From assembly GCA_900759105.1 (NCBI GenBank), contig CAAETY010000147.1, positions 1 through 64,000 of the forward strand: a stretch of 64,000 nucleotides of DNA, read 5' to 3'. Below the pieces are notes generated by a model that saw only the letters and a program-made list of their open reading frames with translations, was not told where the DNA came from and searched no databases. The stretch's first letter is position 1, and every line of letters begins with the position of its first letter. This document shows, piece after piece, positions 1-8,565 of this stretch. The translations under genes and the position numbers were made by a program. Source of the DNA: Peptococcaceae bacterium (GTDB lineage Bacteria > Bacillota > Peptococcia > Peptococcales > Peptococcaceae).

Positions 1-168
1 GACATTCGTAAGAGAAATCCAAACTATGGTTACCGTTCAATTTACGGAGAACTACGTAATAGAGGTTACATTATTAACAAGAAAAAGGTACAACGCCTTG
101 TTCAAAAACTCGGATTACAGGTCACTTCCTTTTTTTCTTGGTATCATATAACATATAAAATGAGGTGA
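1..168 (+). pseudogene. IS3-family transposase (OrfB) remnant
   Basis: The first frame of the window reads through an HTH_21-type segment of an IS150-like OrfB. It contains YGYRSIYGELRNRG and NKKKVQRLVQKLGLQVTSF, the region that precedes the DDE integrase core. After the LQVTSF residues (about base 132) the reading diverges into unrelated residues and stops at 166-168. The whole catalytic core is therefore missing and the protein cannot transpose DNA. The 5' part lies outside the window. The fic gene starts 5 bases later, so the deletion junction is just upstream of it. Confidence 0.8.
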
Positions 169-172
169 TATT

Positions 173-787
173 ATGGTCCTGACCAACAAATTAAAAATTA
201 CTGATTCTGTCACTTTAGCACGAGAAGAAGAACGTATTACCAAAAAGAAAGCATTATTTCTTTTTGAATCTGGTCTTTTAGATCAGTTGGAACCCGGTCT
301 TTTTTCTTCCCTAGCAACGATACACAAAATATTATTTGAGGATATTTATGATTTTGCAGGAAAGATTCGTTCAGAAAATATTTCTAAAGGTAATTTTTTG
401 TTCGCATCTGCATTATATTTGGAACCCGCTATAAAAAGTATAGAAAATATGCCTCAATCAAATTATGAGGAAATCATTAGTAAGTATATAGAAATGAATG
501 TTGCTCACCCATTTCGAGAGGGAAATGGTAGAAGTATGCGTATTTGGTTGGACTGTATGTTAAAACACGCAATTCAAAATGTTATAGATTGGAGTTTGAT
601 AGATAAAGAAGCCTATCTGGACGCTATGGAAAAAAGTCCAATCAACAGTCAACCTTTAAAACAATTGATACAAACTGCATTAACTTCGGATATTAATAAT
701 CGAGAAATGTTTGTCAAAGGAATTGATCACAGCTACTACTACGAAGGTTACTATCAATTTGCAACATCCGAACTAAGCGAAAATTAA
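173..787 (+). CDS. fic: Fic-family AMP transferase, class III-like
   Basis: This 204-aa protein carries the full Fic core HPFREGNGRSMR at residues 112-123, with the catalytic His and the phosphate-binding GNGR loop. Fic enzymes typically transfer AMP from ATP to Ser, Thr or Tyr hydroxyls of target proteins. Near the C terminus, residues 187-192 (SYYYEG) match the inhibitory (S/T)xxxE(G/N) helix in the position seen in class III single-domain Fic proteins such as that of Neisseria, so it is probably auto-inhibited. The start ATG follows a GAGGTG ribosome site. The gene is AT-rich compared with the rest of the window and lies between IS remnants, which suggests horizontal arrival. No antitoxin-like partner is visible next to it. 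The target is unknown. Confidence 0.88.
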   Translation: MVLTNKLKITDSVTLAREEERITKKKALFLFESGLLDQLEPGLFSSLATIHKILFEDIYDFAGKIRSENISKGNFLFASALYLEPAIKSIENMPQSNYEEIISKYIEMNVAHPFREGNGRSMRIWLDCMLKHAIQNVIDWSLIDKEAYLDAMEKSPINSQPLKQLIQTALTSDINNREMFVKGIDHSYYYEGYYQFATSELSEN

Positions 788-810
788 TACAAAAAGTCCT
801 GCTCATGAAC

Positions 811-854
811 TGACCCCCAATTGTTAGAACTAAAAATCTAACGATTGGGGGTCA
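811..854. repeat. Head-to-head IS3-type terminal repeats (44-bp hairpin)
   Basis: The arm TGACCCCCAATTGTTAGA (811-828) is followed by an 8-base spacer and then by TCTAACGATTGGGGGTCA (837-854), its near-perfect inverted copy with one mismatch. The arm looks like the terminal repeat of IS150-like IS3 elements, and the two arms point outward as left and right ends do. This could be a deletion derivative that keeps only both IS ends, related to the transposase remnant at the start of the window. As RNA it would fold into a long hairpin just before the terminator. Confidence 0.65.
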
Positions 855-861
855 CAACACT

Positions 862-894
862 AAGACCGATTCTACTTCGAATCGGTCTTTTTTT
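862..894 (+). terminator. Rho-independent terminator after fic
   Basis: A 10-bp stem (AAGACCGATT with AATCGGTCTT) with a short loop is followed by a run of T on the plus strand. Confidence 0.85.
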
Positions 895-952
895 GTGCAG
901 TATGATAGTCTCATCGTGCTTGCCATGCGACCATGCTGTTGCGTGGCTTTGG

Positions 953-1720
953 CTATGATGAGGTTGAATCCTCTGATAAGGTGTTGCTTTGGACGGTTTG
1001 GATGGCCTGACTGTTAAAGAGCATGCAACCACAGTGCTTTGGAAAGGGTGGGAAGCTAATAATCTTCAAATTGCGGTCAATTTCCGGACTGAAATCGACG
1101 ATTTCCAGTGTTTCGCCATAGAGTGCGGTGCGTTCATAGATGCGAAGCCATTTGGCATCCATATTGGGAAAAATACTGCTGAAGGAATGGTTAATGAGCG
1201 CCTCTAGCGGACGCTTTTCCAGCACTGCCAGTGCCGGGTTACCATAGCGAAAAATCCAGTCCACTGCGGAATGGTTTTTGTTGAATACCATCTCGATGTC
1301 TGCAAAAGCAAAGGGCATATGGTCAAACACGGCGTAGTGACGATGATAATCCGTCCATGTAGTGGGCACTTCATCGTGCACCGCTGCTTGCGCAATGATT
1401 TGCCGTTGAATGCGTAGCTGCTCAATAATCTCGCGTTTACGGCGGTGGGCATAGTCCAACGCTTCGCCGTTAATGAGATTGACAGTCTTGGACACATCAT
1501 GGATGGCCTTTGCAGACACCAAACAACCGCGATCGATGCGAATAAAGGCACTACCTAACGTTTGTGCCAGTTCGGCAATGGTGGAATAGGTTTCATAGAC
1601 CTTATTCCCGGTGACGTGGATGACGGCTTTTCTATCGTCCAAGGTGATATAGAGAATGTCTTCTGCCGACAGTGTGATTGGCACGCGGTTGGAAATAATA
1701 GAAATGTCAATGGTATTCAT
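953..1720 (-). CDS. LytTR-domain transcription regulator with C-terminal PAS-like domain
   Basis: Residues 10-103 form a LytTR DNA-binding domain: the IxL-S-x-EDILYI start, the FIRIDRGCLVS segment and the closing RRK are typical. Residues about 130-238 resemble a PAS sensor fold, with the pattern YGNPALAVLEKRPLEALINHSFSSIFP, the Trp/Tyr region and a beta-strand tail. LytTR is usually the output domain at the C terminus after a receiver, so an N-terminal LytTR followed by a PAS is a reversed order. No receiver and no membrane segment are present, so it would be a one-component regulator sensing a cytosolic signal. Start ATG has GAGGG upstream. It is transcribed away from the SLH protein gene at 1900 and could control it; the ligand cannot be told from sequence. 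Confidence 0.75.
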   Translation of the reverse strand: MNTIDISIISNRVPITLSAEDILYITLDDRKAVIHVTGNKVYETYSTIAELAQTLGSAFIRIDRGCLVSAKAIHDVSKTVNLINGEALDYAHRRKREIIEQLRIQRQIIAQAAVHDEVPTTWTDYHRHYAVFDHMPFAFADIEMVFNKNHSAVDWIFRYGNPALAVLEKRPLEALINHSFSSIFPNMDAKWLRIYERTALYGETLEIVDFSPEIDRNLKIISFPPFPKHCGCMLFNSQAIQTVQSNTLSEDSTSS

Positions 1721-1899
1721 AGCAATCCCTCACAGATTCCTTTTTGTCAGTATACACCATTTTCATACAACATAACTGTGTATTCACGCATAGATACCTG
1801 CATTTCACGCAAGGTTTATTGAAAAATTAATTGTAAACATGGTAGCGTAACGGTGAAAAAACAGGTATTGAAAGGTGAATTTGAAATGGAGGTATATTT

Positions 1900-4341
1900 A
1901 TGAAAAAGCGAATCGCAAGTATTTTGCTTGTATCAATGCTGTGTCTGAGCTTGTTGCCAACGGTAGCACTGGCAGACGAAACAGCAAATACAGGAGAAGC
2001 TTTGGGGCAAATGCCTAGCTACAGTGGCGGCAGCGGGACAAAGGATGATCCATGGCTGATTGCATCCGTTGCGGATTTGCAAACATTGGCAACAACAATC
2101 AATAGTGGCGCTGCGGCTGCGTTTGATGCAGATTGCACGGACACCGGTAAAGGTATTCCGGGGAATTACCACGGCTACTATTTCAAGCAAACGGCAGATT
2201 TGGACTTGAGTAGCATTGATAACTGGGCGCCTATCGGTTATTCCGGCAGCGCTTATTTTGCCGGTCATTACGATGGTGGCGGATACACCATTGCGCATGC
2301 AAAAAGTACAGGCAAGGTTGATGATGAGGGATTTGCCACAGCCGGTATTTTCGGTTGGGTAGCATTTGGCTCAGTGTCAAATCTTACTGTAAGAGATGCC
2401 GATTTTAAGGCATCAGGCGTTAATAAGATGTCCTATGCCGGCGGTGTGTTGGCGATGGCGTACGATTGTACGGTAACAAATTGTGCGGTATATGATTCCA
2501 AAATTGAAAGCGAGCGCGATCCGGCCAATAGCAACTATGCCGGCGGAATCTGTGGGATTGCAAAGGGGGGCTTTGAACAGTGCCTTTCTGTTGACAATAT
2601 CATTCGAAACGGGAGCTTTGGCGGCGGCTTTGCTGGCGGGCTGGATAAAAGTGATAGCACATTTATCAACTGCGGCGTTTCCCGGTGTATGGTGTTGGGC
2701 TTTAGCAACACAGGTAGCAATAGTACGTTGAGTGGCGGTTTTTATGGGGCGTCGATGGGTGGTGACGCCATCATGACCAACTGCTTTGTGTTTGATTGTA
2801 TGTCAAAGGCTGATGAAGGCTCAAAAGGATACAATGGCACCGGTGTTTTTGCTGCTAACACACAGTATGGTGAAGTAAGGGCAACCAATTGCTACTATTA
2901 CGATAACAATAATATGCCTGTCAATGCGGAGAATGCGGTAGCAAAAACCGAGGAGGAATTCCGGAACGGGACCGTCGCTGCGTTGCTTGGTGCGGCATTT
3001 GTACAAGGGAAGGACGGTTATCCGGTTTTCCCTGTTGCGGCAACCAATATTGTGCTCAACAAGACTGCATTGGCAATGAAAATCGGTGGTGAGGAAGTAT
3101 TAACGGCAACGCTTTCTCCGGATAATGCAACGGATGATGTGACATGGCACAGTGATGCGCCTGATATTTGCGAAGTGAGCGCTGATGGCCGTGTCACCGC
3201 AAAGGCAGCAGGTCATGCAACCATTACGGCAACAGCGGGCGGTGTGTCTACTTCCTGTAACGTGACGGTGGCAGTGCCTGTGACTAGCCTGTCACTTGAT
3301 AAGGATACCTTGCGATTGGCGGTTGGCGCTTCTGATACGCTGACTGCGAGTGTGCTTCCGGAAGATGCCACCGACAAGGCGATTATCTGGACAAGCAGTG
3401 ATCCGGCGGTTGCGACCGTGGATGAAAACGGTGTCGTGAAAGCGATAGCAAAGGGTACAACTACGATTACCGCTACGGCCGCAGATGACAGCGATGTTAA
3501 AGCAGCTTGCACCGTTACGGTATACAAGCGCCATGCCGGCGGGTCTGCGACTCAAACCCCAACGAACACGATTACCACGCCGGACAAGCTTGAAAACGGT
3601 GCAGTGACTGCTAGTCCGAAAAATGCACACGAAGGGGCGACTGTCACAGTGACGGTTGCACCGGATCAGGGCTTTGTTTTGGATACCTTGACAGTGACCG
3701 ACAAGAATGGCAACAAGCTCACGCTTACTGACAAGGGCGACGGCACTTACACCTTTACCATGCCGGATTCCCGGGTTGAAGTGAATGCTACCTTTGTGGC
3801 GAAAGATACGCCACACAATACGTTCGTGGATGTGAATAGCGGTACTTTCTACTACGATGCGGTTTATTGGGCAGTGCAAAAGGGGATTACCGTTGGCACA
3901 GATGCCAATCATTTTTCACCGGAAGCACCTTGTACCCGTGCACAGATTGTAACCTTCCTGTGGCGTGCGGCAGGTAGTCCGGTAGTGGATGGTACGATGA
4001 ATTTCTCGGATGTACCGGCGGATAGCTGCTATGCAGATGCCATTCGTTGGGCGGTAAACGCAGGCATTACCTCGGGCACGAGTAGCACCACCTTTAGCCC
4101 AAATGACACCTGCACCCGTGCACAGGCGGTTTCCTTCCTGTGTCGTGCCTTTAACGGCAAAGCAAGCAGTAAGGCGTCATTCAGTGATGTTTCTGCTGAC
4201 AGCTACTATGCTGACGCTGTAGCGTGGGCAACCGAAAACGGCGTTACAGGCGGTATCGGTGGCGGTTTGTTCGGCCCTGATAATGATTGCACCCGTGCAC
4301 AAATTGTGACCTTCCTTTACCGTGCTTATCAAGGCAAGTAA
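1900..4341 (+). CDS. Secreted SLH-domain surface protein with Big2 repeats
   Basis: The 813-aa protein starts with a signal peptide (MKKR, hydrophobic core, cleavage near LADE). Residues about 50-375 are Gly-rich with repeated AGG/GGF turns and many Cys, resembling GLUG/beta-helix surface modules. Two Big_2 immunoglobulin-like domains follow (about 380-457 and 460-541), then a Thr/Pro linker, a bacterial-repeat domain (about 566-633), and three SLH modules (about 637-690, 700-755, 760-813). SLH modules usually bind pyruvylated secondary cell-wall polymer, so the protein is probably anchored to the wall with its N-terminal part outside. The start has GGAGG 9 bases upstream. It is monocistronic, ending at a strong hairpin. 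Substrate or adhesion role is unknown. Confidence 0.87.
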   Translation: MKKRIASILLVSMLCLSLLPTVALADETANTGEALGQMPSYSGGSGTKDDPWLIASVADLQTLATTINSGAAAAFDADCTDTGKGIPGNYHGYYFKQTADLDLSSIDNWAPIGYSGSAYFAGHYDGGGYTIAHAKSTGKVDDEGFATAGIFGWVAFGSVSNLTVRDADFKASGVNKMSYAGGVLAMAYDCTVTNCAVYDSKIESERDPANSNYAGGICGIAKGGFEQCLSVDNIIRNGSFGGGFAGGLDKSDSTFINCGVSRCMVLGFSNTGSNSTLSGGFYGASMGGDAIMTNCFVFDCMSKADEGSKGYNGTGVFAANTQYGEVRATNCYYYDNNNMPVNAENAVAKTEEEFRNGTVAALLGAAFVQGKDGYPVFPVAATNIVLNKTALAMKIGGEEVLTATLSPDNATDDVTWHSDAPDICEVSADGRVTAKAAGHATITATAGGVSTSCNVTVAVPVTSLSLDKDTLRLAVGASDTLTASVLPEDATDKAIIWTSSDPAVATVDENGVVKAIAKGTTTITATAADDSDVKAACTVTVYKRHAGGSATQTPTNTITTPDKLENGAVTASPKNAHEGATVTVTVAPDQGFVLDTLTVTDKNGNKLTLTDKGDGTYTFTMPDSRVEVNATFVAKDTPHNTFVDVNSGTFYYDAVYWAVQKGITVGTDANHFSPEAPCTRAQIVTFLWRAAGSPVVDGTMNFSDVPADSCYADAIRWAVNAGITSGTSSTTFSPNDTCTRAQAVSFLCRAFNGKASSKASFSDVSADSYYADAVAWATENGVTGGIGGGLFGPDNDCTRAQIVTFLYRAYQGK

Positions 4342-4387
4342 GGGGATGCAGATAATCATGTGGCATGAATAGATAAAAGCCAAATGA

Positions 4388-4427
4388 AAAAATGAGACCA
4401 TCGAAGCGGCTTCGGTGGTCTCATTTT
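4388..4427. terminator. Bidirectional terminator
   Basis: The stem GAGACCATCGAAG/CTTCGGTGGTCTC is flanked by A-rich sequence on the left and TTTTG on the right, between two convergent genes. Confidence 0.85.
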
Positions 4428-4475
4428 GTGTTTGAAAACGATGGGTGAATCGCTTTTTTGTGCAGCCTTGGCGTG

Positions 4476-5690
4476 TTAGCTGTTAAAAAAGTGTAGCATG
4501 AGTGCTTCCATGTGCTTTTGGTCGGAAAGGTCTGCAAGCTCACGGATGGCGTGCATGGCGAGCATGGGAGCGCCGATATCGATGGCTTCAATGCCACTGA
4601 TGGCTTCGGCAATAGGGCCGATGGTAGAGCCGCCGCGTTGGTCTGCACGGTTACAGAAGGTTTGCAGCGGAATAGCATGCGCTGCAGCGAGCGCGCGAAT
4701 CATGGCTTCACCATACGGCGTGGTGGCGTAGCTGTGGTTGGCGGCAAGCTTCAGCACCGGACCTTGTCCCAAATGAGGACGGAGCACCGGGTCGGCTTTT
4801 TCGAGATAATTCGGATGAGCGGCATGGGCTTGGTCACAGCTCAAGATAAGATTGTCAGCAGCCCACGCATCAACGCCCAAACGGGAAAGCAGCATATTTA
4901 AGCGTGGAGATTGGGCGCCACCGCGGGAACGGCTGCCGATTTCTTCGTGCTGGTAGCCGGTAAACAAGGCGATGTGGTCCTTGGGCGTGCAGGTAATGAG
5001 TGCATTCAAGGCAGCATGGGTATTGGCGAGATTATCAATACGCCCGGCTTGGTAGAGCGTGCCGTTCCCAACAAGGGCGGCACGTTCGGCGCTGACCAGA
5101 TAGAGCTCATGGGCGAGCACATCTTCCGGGGCACAGTCACAGGCGTCCGCCACGGCATCGATAAAGCGACGGTCATTGTCCTTTCCCCACAGGGCGAGGA
5201 GCTCTTTTTGCGGATTTACATCACCGGCATCACGCTTCATGTGAATAGCCAGTGACGGAATGGTCACGGTTTCTTTAAGCGTCACAACGTGGCGCACAGG
5301 GTGCGCCCAATCGGTACCCTTGGTGTATACCAGACCAGCTATTGCAAGGGTGCGGTCAAACCAGGTGTTCAAAATGGGACCGCCGTAAACCTCAATATTG
5401 AGTAATGCAAGCCCTTCGCGGGTAATGATGGGGTCGGGTTTAATGCGCAGTGCCGGGCTATCGGTGTGAGCACCGACGATGTGCACACCCGTTGGCGTGT
5501 GTTCGGGCATGACAAAAGCGAAAATACTCCCATCGCAAAAATCGACCAGATAGCGGCCTGTTGGCTGCAGCGCCCAGTCGCTGTTTGGAGAAAGGGCAAC
5601 AAAACCTTCTTCGAGCAAGGCGTTGTGTGCTGCTTGGGCAGCATGGTACGGGGTTAGTGCGGTATCTAAAAACGGAAATAAATGAAGCAT
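4476..5690 (-). CDS. M18-family zinc aminopeptidase
   Basis: At 404 aa this is a complete aspartyl aminopeptidase-type M18 peptidase, a cytosolic two-zinc exopeptidase that removes N-terminal (often acidic or neutral) residues from peptides. Expected metal and catalytic residues are visible: H75 in AHTDSP, D219 in GRIDN, E249-E250 in QHEEIGS, D286 in SCDQAHA and H380 in MHAIRE. The family fingerprint NRADQRGGSTIGPI is intact at 347-360. The start has AAGGAGG 8 bases upstream. It stands alone between a bidirectional terminator and the divergent aldo/keto reductase gene. It most likely serves amino-acid recovery from peptides. Confidence 0.93.
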   Translation of the reverse strand: MLHLFPFLDTALTPYHAAQAAHNALLEEGFVALSPNSDWALQPTGRYLVDFCDGSIFAFVMPEHTPTGVHIVGAHTDSPALRIKPDPIITREGLALLNIEVYGGPILNTWFDRTLAIAGLVYTKGTDWAHPVRHVVTLKETVTIPSLAIHMKRDAGDVNPQKELLALWGKDNDRRFIDAVADACDCAPEDVLAHELYLVSAERAALVGNGTLYQAGRIDNLANTHAALNALITCTPKDHIALFTGYQHEEIGSRSRGGAQSPRLNMLLSRLGVDAWAADNLILSCDQAHAAHPNYLEKADPVLRPHLGQGPVLKLAANHSYATTPYGEAMIRALAAAHAIPLQTFCNRADQRGGSTIGPIAEAISGIEAIDIGAPMLAMHAIRELADLSDQKHMEALMLHFFNS

Positions 5691-5882
5691 GCGTGCATCC
5701 TCCTTGGCATGATTGGTTTTAGCATACGGTATTTTGGCGCACGGTGCAAGCGGTGACGAAGACAGGGCAAAAGATAAACCGGCAAATCAACAAATGAAGA
5801 AACCCTTTGTTTACTAATGCGCCATAGAATGGTAGAATGGGGCAAAGCCATTGCCGGAGATATGAAAAGGGAGTTGTATAAG

Positions 5883-6716
5883 ATGGATACAGTAATCCTA
5901 AACAATGGTGTAGAAATGCCACTATTAGGGATTCGTACGCGCAATATGGCAGAGGATGATTGCGAAGAGGCGGTAACCGCAGCGCTTGAGCTGGGATATC
6001 GTTTGATAGATACTGCGCAAAATGAGGGGTTGGAAGCGGCAGTAGGGCGCGCCATTCGCCGAAGCAGTGTAAGCCGCAAGGATGTATTTCTCACGACAAA
6101 GCTGACAGTAGAAAACACCACCTATGAGCGAACTAAAGCAAGCTTAAAAGAATCCTTGGCAGCGATGGGGGTTGACTATGTTGATTTGATGCTGTTGCCG
6201 CATCCCTATAACGACGTTTACGGGGCGTGGCGTGCGATGAATGAGCTCAAGGAGGAAGGCTTGGTACAGGCTGTGGGCGTGGGGAATTTCTTTCCGGATC
6301 GCTTGGCAGACCTTATTCTTCACAACAAAGAGCATCCACAGGTGGTACAAATCGAACGCCATCCGTATTTTCAACGGGCAATGCTAATGAATATTTTGCG
6401 CCAACAGGATATTCAACCCATGGCGTGGGCACCGTTTGGCGATTGGTCCATGCTGGAGCGTCCACGCGTGCTGGAAATTGCCAAAAGTCACGGCGTTACC
6501 CCCGAGCAGGTATTGATTCGTTGGCAAATCGAACGCGAAGTGGCGGTGCTGGTTCGCACCACTGACGTGACATTGATGAAGGATGCCATGGCATGCTTTG
6601 ACTTTAGCTTGGATACAGAGGATTTGTTTGCCATTGACTGCATGGAGCAGGACAAAAGCATGTTTGAAGACGTTTTTAAGAGCATGAACTGGCTCGAACA
6701 GCTCAGTAAAATGTAA
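5883..6716 (+). CDS. Aldo/keto reductase-family protein with altered active site
   Basis: The chosen start (MDTVILNNGVEMP) has AAAAGGGAG 9 bases upstream and matches the family N terminus; an in-frame ATG 66 bases upstream has no such site. The protein has the AKR pattern: MPLLGI, the GYRLIDTA strand with the conserved Asp, the LTTKL Lys, KEEGLVQAVGVGNF and the C-terminal NADPH-side helices. The usual DTAxxYxNE stretch is shortened to DTAQNE, so the catalytic Tyr appears to be missing. The His segment is also shifted (LLPHPYN). Activity as a normal carbonyl reductase is therefore doubtful, although the fold should be intact. Substrate is unknown. Confidence 0.8.
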   Translation: MDTVILNNGVEMPLLGIRTRNMAEDDCEEAVTAALELGYRLIDTAQNEGLEAAVGRAIRRSSVSRKDVFLTTKLTVENTTYERTKASLKESLAAMGVDYVDLMLLPHPYNDVYGAWRAMNELKEEGLVQAVGVGNFFPDRLADLILHNKEHPQVVQIERHPYFQRAMLMNILRQQDIQPMAWAPFGDWSMLERPRVLEIAKSHGVTPEQVLIRWQIEREVAVLVRTTDVTLMKDAMACFDFSLDTEDLFAIDCMEQDKSMFEDVFKSMNWLEQLSKM

Positions 6717-6722
6717 ATAGTA

Positions 6723-6756
6723 AAGGCACTGTCCGTTTCCGGACAGTGCCTTTTTT
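6723..6756 (+). terminator. Rho-independent terminator after aldo/keto reductase
   Basis: The stem AAGGCACTGTCCG/CGGACAGTGCCTT has a 4-base loop and ends in six T. Confidence 0.9.
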
Positions 6757-6762
6757 GATGCA

Positions 6763-6948
6763 TTATGTTTTCGGTGGATGACTTTCATGGGAATAGTCCT
6801 TAGGAATACCGCCCCAGCCGTCCTTTGGCGTGGTGGAACGGTCATAGACCCCTTCCCAAAGGGAACCACGAGCCAGCCCGGCCTTGTCGCGTTTGCTATA
6901 GGTTGGGTCGCTGGCGATAATACGACGGAATTTTTCTAAGAGTCCCAT
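6763..6948 (-). CDS. Small conserved-looking hypothetical protein (61 aa)
   Basis: The start MGLLEKFRR is preceded by AAGGAGG with normal spacing, which supports a real gene; an ATG 33 bases further upstream would put the ribosome site inside the gene. The product is polar, with a basic N-terminal helix and a Gly/Pro/Trp-rich C-terminal half, without membrane segments or Cys. It may be the last gene of the 8391-7012 operon, 63 bases after the cupin gene. I do not recognise the family. Confidence 0.55.
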   Translation of the reverse strand: MGLLEKFRRIIASDPTYSKRDKAGLARGSLWEGVYDRSTTPKDGWGGIPKDYSHESHPPKT

Positions 6949-7011
6949 GGTGAGTGCCTCCTTTTTGGAAGTGTGGTGCAACGAAAATATGAATTTGTTT
7001 TGTCGGGCGAT

Positions 7012-7344
7012 TCAGCGGTGTGTCGGTGTGATAAACACACACAGCCAAATCGCAGGGTTAGCGGTGTGGGCGACCTGATGGCGCACATGGGCAGGGATGA
7101 GGAGAGGCTCACCCTTTTTGAGAGGGCGCAGCACCTCATTTTCATCGACCTGCGTGCTGTCGTAGCGAAGGGCCGCTTCGCCTTCTAAAAGTACGAGCCA
7201 TTCGTCCTCGTCTTGGTCGTACCAAAAATCCTCGGGAGTGGCGTGGTGCCAGCTCGTGATGCGTTCAATGCGTGTGCCATTCTTTTCATAGAGCACATCT
7301 ACTGTTTCCTCAGGGGTGGGCATGCCGGCGTCAAAGAGATTCAT
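7012..7344 (-). CDS. Cupin-domain protein
   Basis: The 110-aa protein is a single small cupin barrel. The metal motif region reads WYDQDEDEWLVLLEGEAAL, followed by the second motif around PLLIPAHVRHQV. The first motif has Asp/Glu where the classical cupin has HxH, but the Glu and the second-motif His residues are present. The family includes small-molecule-binding and isomerase proteins, so no precise reaction can be given. Its ATG overlaps the stop codon of the upstream DNA glycosylase gene by 4 bases, which indicates translational coupling. It is cytosolic with no signal peptide. Confidence 0.8.
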   Translation of the reverse strand: MNLFDAGMPTPEETVDVLYEKNGTRIERITSWHHATPEDFWYDQDEDEWLVLLEGEAALRYDSTQVDENEVLRPLKKGEPLLIPAHVRHQVAHTANPAIWLCVFITPTHR

Positions 7345-7856
7345 CGCTCATTTCCTTCTTCAATGATGTTGTAGAGGGCGCGGTAAGCACCAATCAATTT
7401 ATCGTCAGGCCACCAGCCACGGTTAGCGGCGGAGGTGGAGGGGAGCGCCAAAGGGGTGATGCCGGTTTGCGCCAAAAGGTGTTCCTTATAAAGGGCTTCG
7501 GCCTTCTTGCCGGTGGTGACAACGGTGGTGATGTGTGGGTAACGCGCAAGAAGTCCCGCTACATCGTTTGGCACGGCGTCTGCGATGGTGCTATCGGCGG
7601 CACCTTCGATATCGCAGGCGGCAAGGACATCCCAAAGGGCAATATGGTGTCGGCGGGCAAAGTCGTGTGCCGCTTCGGGCGTGGTCGGCACCTCCTCCTG
7701 CCACAGCGCAGCCAAGGTGCGCCAGAACCGATTTTGCGGATGGCCGTAATACATCATGCGTGCGCGAGATTTGGGCGAGGGCATGGTGCCCAAAACAAGC
7801 ACACGGCTCTCATCATCCACCCACGGCGCGAGGGTGTGTTGGACACGCTCAGCCAT
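7341..7856 (-). CDS. Uracil/hypoxanthine-DNA glycosylase (UDG family 6-like)
   Basis: From the start MAERVQHTLAPWVDD the protein is about 171 aa, the usual size for DNA-deoxyinosine glycosylases of the UDG superfamily. Motif 1 reads LGTMPSPKSR followed by YYGHPQNRFW, and the C-terminal motif is LPSTSAANRGW. These match the family-6 type that removes hypoxanthine (deaminated adenine) rather than classical Ung, which has GQDPYH. A longer frame upstream exists but lies inside the preceding gene, so I use the ATG that overlaps that gene by 8 bases. Together with the nicotinamidase-like gene upstream it forms a tightly coupled operon; the link between the two functions is not obvious. Confidence 0.85.
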   Translation of the reverse strand: MAERVQHTLAPWVDDESRVLVLGTMPSPKSRARMMYYGHPQNRFWRTLAALWQEEVPTTPEAAHDFARRHHIALWDVLAACDIEGAADSTIADAVPNDVAGLLARYPHITTVVTTGKKAEALYKEHLLAQTGITPLALPSTSAANRGWWPDDKLIGAYRALYNIIEEGNER

Positions 7857-8391
7857 GGATAATGGCCATTTGGCAAGCGGCCATGGCATCCAGTGCGGTC
7901 CGGTGAGACTCTGGGGTGACACCGGCGCAGAGGTCGGCGTTGATATAGATTGGCACATTTGGCAGGCTTGCCTTTACGAGCATGGCGTTGGAAATGACAC
8001 AGATGTCAGTGCACACACCAACGATGGTAATTGAGGTAAATGGTTTTTCCATATTGGCACGTGCCAAGGCATGCGCAAGCATGGTAGCGCCGAAGGTATT
8101 CTTTTCGAAAGCCTTTGCCCCTTGCATGGTGAGTGCTTTGGCAATTTCAGGGTTTAATTCCCAACCCACGGTGCCCTTGATGCAGTGTTCAACCGGCAAA
8201 TAGTGCCCCTCTTGGGTTTCGAGGTAGTCGCTTGCGTGGGTATCCATGGTGTAGTAAATAGGGCCGTGGTGACGGCGAATGCGTTCTACAACGGCAGGTA
8301 CAATGGCTTGTGCTTCCTTATTGGCAAGGCTACCGTCAATAAAGTCATTTTGCATGTCAATGACAATGAGTAAATCGTTGGTGGTTAACAT
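7849..8391 (-). CDS. Isochorismatase/nicotinamidase-family cysteine hydrolase
   Basis: This 180-aa protein has the catalytic triad of the superfamily: D12 in VIDMQNDF, K97 in FEKNTFG and C131 in GVCTDICV. The segment TMDTH (48-52) supplies Asp and His residues typical of the metal site in PncA-type nicotinamidases. The most likely reaction is hydrolysis of nicotinamide to nicotinic acid in NAD salvage, but other amidase activities occur in this family. The start has GGAGG 8 bases upstream. It is the first gene of the minus-strand operon with the DNA glycosylase and cupin genes. Confidence 0.87.
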   Translation of the reverse strand: MLTTNDLLIVIDMQNDFIDGSLANKEAQAIVPAVVERIRRHHGPIYYTMDTHASDYLETQEGHYLPVEHCIKGTVGWELNPEIAKALTMQGAKAFEKNTFGATMLAHALARANMEKPFTSITIVGVCTDICVISNAMLVKASLPNVPIYINADLCAGVTPESHRTALDAMAACQMAIIHG

Positions 8392-8565
8392 AGGGTGTCC
8401 TCCTCAGGTGGTTTTTTTCTATTATATCAATTAAACTGTCCACCGTCAGCATATTCGTCACTCGCGTACAATTATCCACGTATATGTTGCAAATTCTGCT
8501 GAGCTTTGGTAGAATAGCAAATGCATGAGTTCATGCAAGAATAAAGAGGGGGGCTATAACCTAAT

